Assembly: GCF_005405005.1 (NCBI RefSeq)
Contig: NZ_BJDH01000011.1
Span: 1-64,000, forward strand
Length of the DNA: 64,000 nt
Source of the DNA: Lactiplantibacillus daoliensis
GTDB lineage: Bacteria; Bacillota; Bacilli; Lactobacillales; Lactobacillaceae
Reading direction: 5' to 3'
The number at the start of each line of letters is the position of its first letter. The stretch's first letter is position 1. The notes beneath the pieces are model-generated. The model did not search any database. It saw only the letters and a list, made by a program, of their open reading frames with translations, and had not been told where the DNA came from. Shown here one piece after another: positions 33,331 to 41,273 of the stretch. The position numbers were made by a program, and so were the translations under genes.

Positions 33331-34835
33331 TTAAGAATTTGTTGCCACTGTTGCCAAACCGCAGCGTCACCATAAGCTTCACTACTTTGATAGGCACCGT
33401 CGATTAATCGTTGCTGTCTCTTTGGATTTTCAATCGTCCGTAGTAAACCGGCCGCCAATTGATTGATGGCACCATCTTTGATCAGATAACCATTTTTACC
33501 ATCCTTAATCACATCGCGTGGACCGTAATTCACATCATAAGCGACCACCGGCACACCATGCCCAATGGCTTCAATTAGTGACAACGGCTCTGCATCACTT
33601 TCACCAGCATAAACGTACGCGCCCGCTTGGTCATATACCTGAGTCAAATCAGGTTGATAGCCCGCAAAGGTCACACTATCACCCAGCTTCAACTCAGTGA
33701 CTTGCGTTTTTAGCTGATCAATCGCACCACCGTAGCCATAAATAACTAGCGTTGCATCCGCCAAAGTTCGGTGAACTTGATTGAAAGCCGTGATAATTTG
33801 ATCAACACGCCGGCCAGCATCAACACGCCCGGTATAAATAATTTGATGCGCCTGCCGCTCAGCTAATGATTTCTTCGGTCGAGCTGACTGCGCCGCCGAA
33901 ACGACACCAGCAGAAATGGCATAGATTGGGCGTGCTGGTTGCCCACCTAACCATTTTGACAGATCACTGCGTTGTTGCGCGGTACTCGTAATCAAACCAT
34001 CCAATGACGTCAAATATTGATGAATTCCATAGACGTACGCATTATTCAGATTGGAATAGACTTGGTCGCGTGGATCAATCGCATGTGGCGTTGGTAACCA
34101 CAAGTATTTCTGCGCGGATGTCCGCATGTTGATTACTGGCCACTGTGCGGCTAATGGTCGATCAGCAATAAAGGTATTATGCTCACCATTTTGGCGATTT
34201 AATTCATCCAAAAAGAACCGATACCACTCTTGTTCACCATTAAAGTAATAATCTTGGCCTTCATAATCAATCAGTTTACAGAGTGTCACGACATTGGCAC
34301 CCGCCGAATCATGCCCATAATAGGCTTCAGCAAAACGCGAGCCATCCGGCCGATAGTAAAGATCAGTGATAGCTTCTCCCGCGGGCGAATAAAATTCATC
34401 ACGCGCCTTAAAGCCACGTTCATCGTAATCGGTTCGTTGAACCAGATTACCAAATGGATCAAAAATTTCAATAAAATAGACATGACCAACGGTGCTAGGC
34501 ACGAAATGAACTTTGGCGACTAACCGGTCACCCTCTAGCACTTCGCTCACATTCGGATCGGGTTTGATATTAGTGACCCGCGGAAAATCCAAATCATCAA
34601 TCTTGACAACTTTGCTTTTAAACGTCGTTGTGCCACGGAAAAAGTCGAATAAATTGGCCATCTGATCATCAGCTAACTGGAAGCGGCGCATATTTTGATG
34701 GAGTAACGCATCGAATTGACGAGTGACCATTTTGGCTGGCACCTTGTGGGCTTTAAATAATTGTAGCCGCTTGAATTCTGCATGTTCAACGCCTGAATTC
34801 ATGGCCATTAAATATTGATTGACAAAGAAAATCAT
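33327..34835 (-). CDS. Glycosyltransferase, GtfB/TagE type (GT4 with DUF1975 N-terminal domain)
   Basis: From ATG 34835 a 502-residue cytoplasmic enzyme. The N-terminal half (FFVNQYLMAMNSGVEHAEFKRL onward) is the DUF1975-type domain. The C-terminal half is a GT4 fold with HQIIYTGRVDAGRRVDQII and the nucleotide-sugar site EPLSLIEAIGHGVPVVAYDV. It overlaps the first glycosyltransferase by four bases (ATGA), so they are coupled and probably form a hetero-complex. In L. plantarum, GtfA and GtfB (formerly TagE5/TagE6) are reported to be both needed for protein O-glycosylation; teichoic acid glucosylation is the alternative. Its stop codon is supplied by repeat C. Confidence 0.87.
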   Translation of the reverse strand: MIFFVNQYLMAMNSGVEHAEFKRLQLFKAHKVPAKMVTRQFDALLHQNMRRFQLADDQMANLFDFFRGTTTFKSKVVKIDDLDFPRVTNIKPDPNVSEVLEGDRLVAKVHFVPSTVGHVYFIEIFDPFGNLVQRTDYDERGFKARDEFYSPAGEAITDLYYRPDGSRFAEAYYGHDSAGANVVTLCKLIDYEGQDYYFNGEQEWYRFFLDELNRQNGEHNTFIADRPLAAQWPVINMRTSAQKYLWLPTPHAIDPRDQVYSNLNNAYVYGIHQYLTSLDGLITSTAQQRSDLSKWLGGQPARPIYAISAGVVSAAQSARPKKSLAERQAHQIIYTGRVDAGRRVDQIITAFNQVHRTLADATLVIYGYGGAIDQLKTQVTELKLGDSVTFAGYQPDLTQVYDQAGAYVYAGESDAEPLSLIEAIGHGVPVVAYDVNYGPRDVIKDGKNGYLIKDGAINQLAAGLLRTIENPKRQQRLIDGAYQSSEAYGDAAVWQQWQQILN

Positions 34836-36376
34836 TTGCCCGCCCCACTTTCTGATTGATAGAACTTGGCGGCTGCTTGCATCAATGGTTGCCATTGTTC
34901 CCAAACTGCCGTCGTACTATACCGTTTGGCATCTTGATAAGCTTGTTTACTGTAAGCTTGCAACCGTTTAGGATCACTCAGTAGCTTCGTCATGGCTGTT
35001 GCAAGCGCGTCAATGTCATCGACCGGCACGAGCTCACCATCTTCACCCGCACGAATAATGTCACGGGGGCCATACTTCACATCATAGGCAATCTGTGGAA
35101 TACCGTGGGACTGACCCTCTAACAGCGCTAAGGCAAAGCCTTCCGCTCGTGACGTCAGCATTGCCAATTGCGCATGATCATAAACCGGCGCAATATCCTG
35201 TGTATAATCATTAAAACGAACCGCATCCGTTAGTTTTAGTTCTTTAACCAGTTGCTTCAATTCTTTACCAGTATTCCCATTGGCATAGCCCCAGAAGTCC
35301 AAAGTCGTTGCCGGCAGCTGCGCATGAACTTGCTCAAATGCCCGTAAAACATGACTTTGTTGCTTTTCTTCGGATAGCCGCGCCACAAAGATAATCTTAC
35401 CTGGCGTCCGACTTGACCAGCGTGGGTGCCGGGCCTTAAGCGTTTTATCTGACACAATCCCCACTGGAATCGTGAAAACTGGTGGCTGGCTGCCATAACG
35501 CGCCACAAAGTCGGTCGTTTGTTGCGCCGTTGCTGCAATGACGCCATTCCAGTCCGCCAAATTATTGATCGCATAAGCATAATTAAAGTTCAATGTCGCC
35601 GTTTTAGGATGCGCTGGGTCATTCACGTGATTACTATGCAAATGCATCACCTTGAACGCTGGCGTATGCATTTGCAACGCGGCATAAGCCAATTCATAAG
35701 TTCGATCAATGATAAAGACTGATGCCGGTGTTTCCCGATTCAACTCATCTAGGAAGAACGTGGTCATCTGTTGTTCACCAGTGAATGACCAGTCCTGTCC
35801 CTGATAATTAATAAAGCGATATAAGGAATTTTGCGTCACGTTACGTCGGTTCGGCATATGAAAAGTTTGGTAAACAACTTCCCCAGCCGGATTAAAGACT
35901 TGTTCACTAGCAACTTGGCCGTCAAAAGTGTAAAACTGTTCTAGCCCTTTAAACCCACGGGTATCATACCAATCCGTTTTGACAAGTTTGCCTGTTTGAT
36001 CGTAAGTTTGTACGTTATTAATTTGCTTATAATCGGGCGCAAACGTATTCACCCGCATTAAGAGTTGCTTTTGCTGATAGACGGCAAAATTATGGCCTTC
36101 CGTTACCACCCGCAAATACTTGGGTAACTTTAAGTCGGCAATTGTTAACTTGACCGGCTTAAAGTCGGTTGATTTTTGAATAAAGTCAAATAAATTAATT
36201 TGATTATTTTCCGCAATTCCTGCCGATTTTAACGTTTGATGAAGGGACAGCGAAAAGAAGCGCGTCACAATTTTAGCTGGCTCTTCGTGCTGATTAAATA
36301 GTGCGAGCCGCTTCATTTCAGCATGTTCAATGCCGGACTTTTTCGGATTAATACTCGTATTCACAAAGTAATACAT
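34832..36376 (-). CDS. Glycosyltransferase, GtfA/TagE type (GT4 with DUF1975 N-terminal domain)
   Basis: From ATG 36376 a 514-residue enzyme, paralogous to the next gene: YYFVNTSINPKKSGIEHAEMKRL at the N-terminus, then GKIIFVARLSEEKQQSHVLRA and EGFALALLEGQSHGIPQIAYDV in the sugar-nucleotide domain. The ATG lies seven bases after GAGGGG. The pair faces a secreted Ser/Thr-rich LysM protein on the other strand, the kind of substrate such enzymes modify. It could instead glucosylate polyglycerol- or polyribitol-phosphate teichoic acid. It is first gene of the two-gene unit. Confidence 0.87.
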   Translation of the reverse strand: MYYFVNTSINPKKSGIEHAEMKRLALFNQHEEPAKIVTRFFSLSLHQTLKSAGIAENNQINLFDFIQKSTDFKPVKLTIADLKLPKYLRVVTEGHNFAVYQQKQLLMRVNTFAPDYKQINNVQTYDQTGKLVKTDWYDTRGFKGLEQFYTFDGQVASEQVFNPAGEVVYQTFHMPNRRNVTQNSLYRFINYQGQDWSFTGEQQMTTFFLDELNRETPASVFIIDRTYELAYAALQMHTPAFKVMHLHSNHVNDPAHPKTATLNFNYAYAINNLADWNGVIAATAQQTTDFVARYGSQPPVFTIPVGIVSDKTLKARHPRWSSRTPGKIIFVARLSEEKQQSHVLRAFEQVHAQLPATTLDFWGYANGNTGKELKQLVKELKLTDAVRFNDYTQDIAPVYDHAQLAMLTSRAEGFALALLEGQSHGIPQIAYDVKYGPRDIIRAGEDGELVPVDDIDALATAMTKLLSDPKRLQAYSKQAYQDAKRYSTTAVWEQWQPLMQAAAKFYQSESGAGK

Positions 36377-36400
36377 TCTCTCGCCCCTCAAATTTGTCAT

Positions 36401-36791
36401 AGGTGTTACTGTGGTCGATTATACCAAACAGCATTTATTTTTTAAGGATTCTCACCACTAACTTAAAACTTTTCTACAATATTATTCAGCCAGTTTGATA
36501 ACGAGTTGTCCTAAAGCAGTCTTTTTTAGATTTGAAAGTAATCAGTCAAACTTATTGATAAATTATTTAATAAATTGTGATGAAATTGTTAATTTGTTAC
36601 AACAAGTTACAATCAGCGATTTTTATTACAAAACAGCCAAAAACTGTAACTTGGCGTTTATTGGATTGCAACACTGCGCGACTATACTAGGCACTGTTGT
36701 TTAGTTAATGCGTCTTAACGCCAATCACTAAACCTTTAATAACTAATGATCAGTTAATCAATCGCAAACCTATAGGAGTGAATTAATTTTT
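36401..36791 (+). promoter_or_regulatory. Long upstream region of the LysM/Apf-like gene
   Basis: A promoter TTGGAT (36661-36666), 16-bp spacer, TATACT (36683-36688), then about 100 nt of leader. Upstream, GTTACAA occurs twice with a 3-bp gap (36596-36602, 36606-36612), and TGTAAC occurs again near 36645. On the minus strand this reads TGTAAC-N4-TGTAAC, close to the WalR consensus TGTWAH-N5-TGTWAH but one base short. Control by the cell-wall regulator WalR is a possibility only. No ORF is credible here. Confidence 0.42.
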
Positions 36792-37598
36792 ATGAAGATT
36801 AAAAACATTTTATTATCATCCGTCGCTGCCACTGGTTTATTTGCCATTGGTACCACCATTGCAAACGCCGATACGGTTACTGTTAAAGCTGGCGATACTG
36901 TCAGCGCCATTGCAGCCAACCACAAGACAACGGTCGCTGCCATCAAAAAGGCGAATAAATTGGCAAACGTTGATTTGATTTTCGTTGGTGACAAATTAGA
37001 AGTTAACGGCACACAAACTAACACAGTTACTGCAACGGTACCAACTAGCGCTGCTAGTCAAAGTAACGTTCAATCAGCAGCTTCAACATCAAGCACAAGT
37101 GCTACTAGCCAGAGTTCCGTTCAATCAGCAGCTTCAACGTCAACGACCAGTGCTGCTAGTCAAAGCAGTGTTCAGTCAGCTAGCTCAACACCACAAGCTG
37201 CTTCAAGTGCCGCTAGTCAAAGTACTGCTAGCACGAGTGTGGCTTCATCCGCATCAAGTTCAGCGGCTAGCCAATCATCATCAACGGCAACTTCCGCTGC
37301 AACGACGAATTTGAGCTACTCAACGAATGCAGCCAGCACGACAACGACCAGCAGATCAACGTCAACAACTTCTAGCTCTGAAGCTGCTGCTCAAGCTTGG
37401 ATTGCCAGCAAAGAATCTGGTGGTTCTTACACGGCTTCCAATGGCAATTACTACGGTAAGTATCAATTAACGAAATCATTATTAAACGGTGATTTATCCG
37501 CTGCAAACCAAGAAGCCGTCGCGACCGCCTATGTAACTGCACGTTACGGATCATGGACAGCTGCCCAATCTTTCTGGGAAGCCAACGGTTACTATTAA
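36792..37598 (+). CDS. Secreted LysM protein with Ser/Thr/Ala-rich linker and Apf/transglycosylase-like C-terminus
   Basis: A 268-residue exported cell-wall protein. Residues 1-27 are a signal peptide (ending TIANAD). Residues ~29-72 are one LysM domain (VKAGDTVSAIAANHKTTVAAIKKANK) that binds peptidoglycan. Residues ~80-195 are a Ser/Thr/Ala/Gln linker with three 17-residue tandem repeats. The last ~70 residues (AWIASKESGGSYTASNG, YGKYQLTKSLL, YGSWTAAQSFWEANGYY) match the Apf-type lysozyme-like domain. The linker resembles O-glycosylated AST-rich regions known from L. plantarum. The ATG follows TAGGAGTGAATTAATTTTT. A terminator follows inside the adaA end. Confidence 0.93.
   Translation: MKIKNILLSSVAATGLFAIGTTIANADTVTVKAGDTVSAIAANHKTTVAAIKKANKLANVDLIFVGDKLEVNGTQTNTVTATVPTSAASQSNVQSAASTSSTSATSQSSVQSAASTSTTSAASQSSVQSASSTPQAASSAASQSTASTSVASSASSSAASQSSSTATSAATTNLSYSTNAASTTTTSRSTSTTSSSEAAAQAWIASKESGGSYTASNGNYYGKYQLTKSLLNGDLSAANQEAVATAYVTARYGSWTAAQSFWEANGYY
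37050..37202 (+). repeat. Three 51-bp tandem repeats in the Ser/Thr-rich linker
   Basis: Units begin at 37050, 37101 and 37152 with GCTGCTAGTCA or GCTACTAGCCA and contain GTTCAATCAGCAGC. Each encodes 17 residues of the form A(A/T)SQS(N/S)VQSAAST. Copy number is likely to vary between strains. Confidence 0.8.
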
Positions 37599-37616
37599 AA
37601 TTTAAAATTCAATTAC

Positions 37617-38186
37617 TTAACAGTCGGACGATTCAGTTCGGCTGTTTTTTTTGCGAAATTCTCGTGGCGTCTGGTGTACGGCCTGCTTAAAAACGGTACT
37701 AAAATAGGCCGCCGACTGAAAACCACAGGCAGCGGCAATTGCAGTGATGCTCAGATTCGTTGTGCGTAACAGCCGAGTTGCATGCCGTAATCGAACCTGC
37801 TTTAAGGCCGCCATTGGCGTGCGGCCGGTCTGCTGTTGATAGACATGATGCAAATAATAAGGCGCACCATGAGCTAACTGTGCCAACAAATCCAGATCAA
37901 GTTTATCTTGATAGTGAGTCGCGATAATTTGATCAATTTCCGTCACCCACTCCGCCGTTGAGACGGCTTGTCCAGTTGGTCGACACCGTTTGCAAGGTCG
38001 ATAGCCAGCTTGCATCGCTGCAGCGGGCGTCGTAAAGAGTTGCAAATTTTCCCGTTTGGGTAGGCGTGAATGACAACTAGGCCGACAGAAAATACCCGTA
38101 CTGGTCACACCATAATAGAATAGACCGTCTTGTGTGGCGTCATTGGTTACAATCGCTTGCCAGCGTTGATCAGTTAGTTTCAGCAT
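37617..38186 (-). CDS. AdaA-like methylphosphotriester-DNA methyltransferase and AraC-type activator
   Basis: From ATG 38186 a 189-residue protein. The Ada zinc domain has its four Cys as GIFCRPSCHSR and PCKRCRP; the first Cys accepts a methyl group from DNA phosphotriesters. The C-terminal ~100 residues are an AraC helix-turn-helix pair ending ACGFQSAAYFSTVFKQ. Methylation turns such proteins into activators of alkylation-repair genes. It is divergent from the ogt gene, its expected target. The ATG follows AAAGGGGGCGCCAAA. Its last codons double as the terminator of the gene on the other strand. Confidence 0.92.
   Translation of the reverse strand: MLKLTDQRWQAIVTNDATQDGLFYYGVTSTGIFCRPSCHSRLPKRENLQLFTTPAAAMQAGYRPCKRCRPTGQAVSTAEWVTEIDQIIATHYQDKLDLDLLAQLAHGAPYYLHHVYQQQTGRTPMAALKQVRLRHATRLLRTTNLSITAIAAACGFQSAAYFSTVFKQAVHQTPREFRKKNSRTESSDC
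37619..37652 (+). terminator. Terminator of the LysM/Apf-like gene, inside the adaA 3' end
   Basis: AACAGTCG, loop, CGGCTGTT followed by a T-run. It overlaps the stop and last codons of the convergent adaA gene. Confidence 0.8.
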
Positions 38187-38325
38187 TTTGGCGCCCCCTT
38201 TAGTAAAATTATACGGCATTTTCAAGTCAGCCCGTCACGGCAACACTTAAAAAGCAAGATTTTAAAACTTTATGCCATCGATTTCTGCTATACTGACGCT
38301 AAAATCATACTTGGAGGACAGAAAA

Positions 38326-38814
38326 ATGGACTTAACTTTAACGAAAATCACAATTGGACAACAAACCTTTTGGCTGGGATCAACAACTAAAGGACTTGCC
38401 TTCGTCGGCAGTGCGAATGGTCCCGATGATGAATGGCAACAATTTTATCCTGATGCGAATACTCATTTTGATGACACGGCTAATCAAATGACAGCACAGG
38501 CGCTCACGACTTACTTAAACGGTCAGAAAACTGAATTCGATCTCCCACTAGACCTCACTCACGGGACTACTTTTCAACAACAGGTCTGGGGAGGCCTCCG
38601 TCAGATTCCTTATAGTCAGACATGGACATACACCACTTTGGCTGAACGGTTAAACCGCCCAACCGCGACTCGGGCGATTGCTTCAGCCGTTGGGCGCAAC
38701 CCGATTTTGATCATTGTGCCTTGTCATCGGGTGATTCGAAAAGATGGTCAATTGGGTGGTTACCGCGGCGGCCTTGCCATGAAACGACAATTACTACGTC
38801 TAGAACATGCCTAA
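38326..38814 (+). CDS. ogt: Methylated-DNA--protein-cysteine methyltransferase
   Basis: Removes methyl from O6-methylguanine by suicide transfer to Cys133 in the motif IVPCHRVI. The RAIASAVGRNP helix before it and GGYRGGLAMKRQLL after it are the normal DNA-binding and lid elements. 162 residues is usual for Ogt/AdaB. ATG 38326 lies after TTGGAGGACAGAAAA. The frame open from 38272 has no site. It is divergent from adaA; together they form a two-gene adaptive response to alkylation damage. Confidence 0.95.
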   Translation: MDLTLTKITIGQQTFWLGSTTKGLAFVGSANGPDDEWQQFYPDANTHFDDTANQMTAQALTTYLNGQKTEFDLPLDLTHGTTFQQQVWGGLRQIPYSQTWTYTTLAERLNRPTATRAIASAVGRNPILIIVPCHRVIRKDGQLGGYRGGLAMKRQLLRLEHA

Positions 38815-38888
38815 CAAACAGTCACCAGTTGCAACCACCCGTCAATTACGACATAATTAAGTTATTCTAATTTATTGGGGGCGGCACA

Positions 38889-39788
38889 ATGTTAACGGTA
38901 GCACATATTAGCAAGAATTTTGGAACCCTCCACGCACTTAAAGACGTTTCCTTTGACGTTCATGACGGGGAAATCATGGGCTTAATTGGTCAAAACGGTG
39001 CTGGTAAATCCACAACGTTTCACAGTATTTTAAACTTCTTGAAATTTGACGGCGCGATCACTTGGAATGGTCAAGCGCTAACCGCCGAAGATTATAATCA
39101 AATCGGTTACTTACCAGAAGAACGCAGTCTGATGCCAAAATTAACCATTACACAACAAATTGTCTACTTAGCACGACTAAAAAATCAGCCGGCCAAAGTC
39201 ATCAAACCAAAGGTCAATGATTGGATGCAGCGCTTTGCCGTTAAGGGTCAACCAACTGATAAAATCAGCAAGCTATCCAAAGGGAATCAACAAAAAGTTC
39301 AACTCATCTGTACGTTGATCCATGATCCCCAATTGATTATTTTGGACGAACCGTTTAGTGGTCTTGATCCAGTCAATTCAGATTTGTTGAAACAAGCAAT
39401 TCTAGCAGCTAAGAAACGGGGCGCTGCAATTATTTTCTCGAGTCACGACATGAGTAACGTTGAAGAAGTTTGTGACTCACTCGTGATGCTCCGCAATGGT
39501 GAAGTTGTTCTAAAGGGCAAGATCAATGACGTTCGCAATCAATTCGGGCGTACTCGCTTATTCTTAACGACTGATTGGACCGCGGACCAATTAGCGGCAT
39601 TGCCAAATGTGGCGGCAGTCAACGCACTCGGTGATCACCGGTATCGGTTGCAACTGACCGATGCTGAGGCGGGTCCTGCAATTTTTGATGCCGTGACAGC
39701 CGGCCACTATATTCAAGAATTTAGTCAACAGCCTCCGACCCTAGACGAAATTTTCCGGACGGAAGCGGGAGGGCTTGACCATGAATAA
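38889..39788 (+). CDS. ABC transporter ATP-binding protein, NatA-like
   Basis: A 299-residue ATPase. The Walker A is GQNGAGKST at about residues 36-44, the signature LSKGNQQKV is the usual NatA/Yhaq variant, the Walker B is LIILDEPFSGLD, and the switch is IIFSSHDMS. The C-terminal ~85 residues form the DUF4162-type domain that follows such ATPases. With the next gene it makes an exporter of the NatAB group, linked elsewhere to Na+ or drug efflux. The substrate here is unknown. The ATG lies after GGGGGCGGCACA, and it overlaps the permease gene by eight bases. Confidence 0.92.
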   Translation: MLTVAHISKNFGTLHALKDVSFDVHDGEIMGLIGQNGAGKSTTFHSILNFLKFDGAITWNGQALTAEDYNQIGYLPEERSLMPKLTITQQIVYLARLKNQPAKVIKPKVNDWMQRFAVKGQPTDKISKLSKGNQQKVQLICTLIHDPQLIILDEPFSGLDPVNSDLLKQAILAAKKRGAAIIFSSHDMSNVEEVCDSLVMLRNGEVVLKGKINDVRNQFGRTRLFLTTDWTADQLAALPNVAAVNALGDHRYRLQLTDAEAGPAIFDAVTAGHYIQEFSQQPPTLDEIFRTEAGGLDHE

Positions 39789-40998
39789 AACTTGGATTGT
39801 CACCAGTGAAACCTATCTGCGCCAGACTAAATCCTGGAGTTTTCTCTTATTAGTCCTCATGCCATTTCTATTTATCGGCATGACGTTTGGGATCTCTTAC
39901 GTCGCGACACCAAATAAAAGTAAAAGTGACATTGCCGTTGTCAGCACTAATTCAGCGTTACGCACGAGTTTTATCAAACAAAGCGGTGTGGCGACAACTA
40001 AAAAGTATGCCAACACCAGTGCCGCGCAAAAAGCGACTAACCGTAGTGACATTAACGGCTATATCGTTTTAAAAGCAACTGGCAAACAAGTCAGTGCCAC
40101 TTTTAACGGTCCAAATGAAATTAATAGTGGTGACCAGGCCAAGATTCAACGCTTTTTAGCCACGGCGCAAACTCAATTGAATGTCCAACAGGCTAAATTA
40201 ACGCCAACGCAACAGCAAGCGTTAGCCATTCAACCGAAATTCAAACAACAGTTACAGAAAAAGACGGCTTCTGATAAAGCCGCCAAAACCATCTCGTTTT
40301 ATATTCTGGTGTTCTTTGTCTACTTGATTCTAACGACCTATTCTTCCATCACGGCACAGGAAATTGCCGCGGAAAAAGGCACCAAGATTATGGAAGTCAT
40401 TTTCTCCAGTACGACCCCACGAAAATACTTTAACGGTAAAGTCTACGGTGTCTTGCTCATGATTGTCACCCAACTTCTAGTTTACCTATTAGGCGGCGCA
40501 TTAGTGGTTCAATTTGCCCAACACAGCCGAATCACTGCTGGTCTTTGGCAACAATACGCTAGCGTAATTGGCAAAGTCTTGCATAATTTGTTATCAATTA
40601 ACTTATTATTCGCCCTAGCTGCCGTCCTGCTTTACACGGTCGTTTCAGCATTCTGCGGCGCACTTGTCACCCGAGTAGAAGATGCTGGGAAGGCGTCACA
40701 ACCTGTTATCTATTTGAATTTACTCACCTTTGTCATGGCGATGGCCTTTCAAGGTAGCCCAAGTAGCGGCGTGGTTACGGTCTTCTCTTACATTCCATTC
40801 TTCTCGTCTTACTTAATGCCGTTGCGTTTGATCAATGGGACCGCAACCATGACCGAAGCGGTCATCTCAATGATTATCTTGTTAGCAACCGTGGTTGGCA
40901 GCATGTGGTACATCGGCAAAATCTATGGTGGCTTGATGCTGCAAACTGATGAACTTGGGTTCTGGGGTAACTTGAAGCGTGGCCTTAGTTTGAAATAA
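39781..40998 (+). CDS. ABC transporter permease, NatB-like (ABC-2 family)
   Basis: From ATG 39781 a 405-residue membrane protein. It has one N-terminal helix, an extracytoplasmic domain of about 140 residues, and a C-terminal block of five or six helices including ITAQEIAAEKGTKIMEVIFSS, the conserved amphipathic segment of NatB/YhaP proteins. The start has GGAGGG seven bases upstream and overlaps the ATPase gene, so they are co-translated. The TTG at 39775 is a less likely start. A terminator follows at 41073. Confidence 0.9.
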   Translation: MNKTWIVTSETYLRQTKSWSFLLLVLMPFLFIGMTFGISYVATPNKSKSDIAVVSTNSALRTSFIKQSGVATTKKYANTSAAQKATNRSDINGYIVLKATGKQVSATFNGPNEINSGDQAKIQRFLATAQTQLNVQQAKLTPTQQQALAIQPKFKQQLQKKTASDKAAKTISFYILVFFVYLILTTYSSITAQEIAAEKGTKIMEVIFSSTTPRKYFNGKVYGVLLMIVTQLLVYLLGGALVVQFAQHSRITAGLWQQYASVIGKVLHNLLSINLLFALAAVLLYTVVSAFCGALVTRVEDAGKASQPVIYLNLLTFVMAMAFQGSPSSGVVTVFSYIPFFSSYLMPLRLINGTATMTEAVISMIILLATVVGSMWYIGKIYGGLMLQTDELGFWGNLKRGLSLK

Positions 40999-41072
40999 AT
41001 TCCTGGAATTTTCCGCCTACCGGTTGGGAGCGCCTTGGATCTGTGATTCAAAACTAAATTAAACACTTAATA

Positions 41073-41110
41073 CACAAAAAGACACGAGCAGATTCTCGTG
41101 TCTTTTTGTG
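41073..41110 (+). terminator. Terminator of the NatAB-like operon
   Basis: CACAAAAAGACACGAG, loop CAGATT, CTCGTGTCTTTTTGTG. Perfect stem, and A/T-runs on both sides make it usable in both directions. Confidence 0.92.
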
Positions 41111-41151
41111 GAACTATTTTTACTTATTGCTTGCTACCTAGATAGCTGAAA

Positions 41152-41273
41152 CGTGCTTGCTCGGGCAGCGTCCTCCGCTTGCTACGCCAGTCAACAACTC
41201 GGAAAAAACACCGAGTAATTGGCTGGCTAGGCAATGCTCAGAAGCTCCCGCCCTCGCTCACACTCTAGGCTTG
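41152..41273. repeat. Long imperfect GC-rich hairpin
   Basis: The core stem CTCGG (41198-41202) pairs with CCGAG (41211-41215) around an AAAAAACA loop. Outward, the left arm (GCTTGCTACGCCAGTCAACA) aligns with the complement of the right arm (TAATTGGCTGGCTAGGCAATGC), and then GTGCTTGCTCGGGC with the complement of GCCCTCGCTCACAC. The stem is over 50 bp with many mismatches. It lies between convergent genes and its right end overlaps the SDR stop. It is unrelated to repeat family A-F. No T-run, so a simple terminator is unlikely. Confidence 0.6.

Noticed and set aside
36495-36704. 69-codon frame upstream of the LysM gene
   Set aside because: Overlaps the likely promoter, has unusual composition and no ribosome site.
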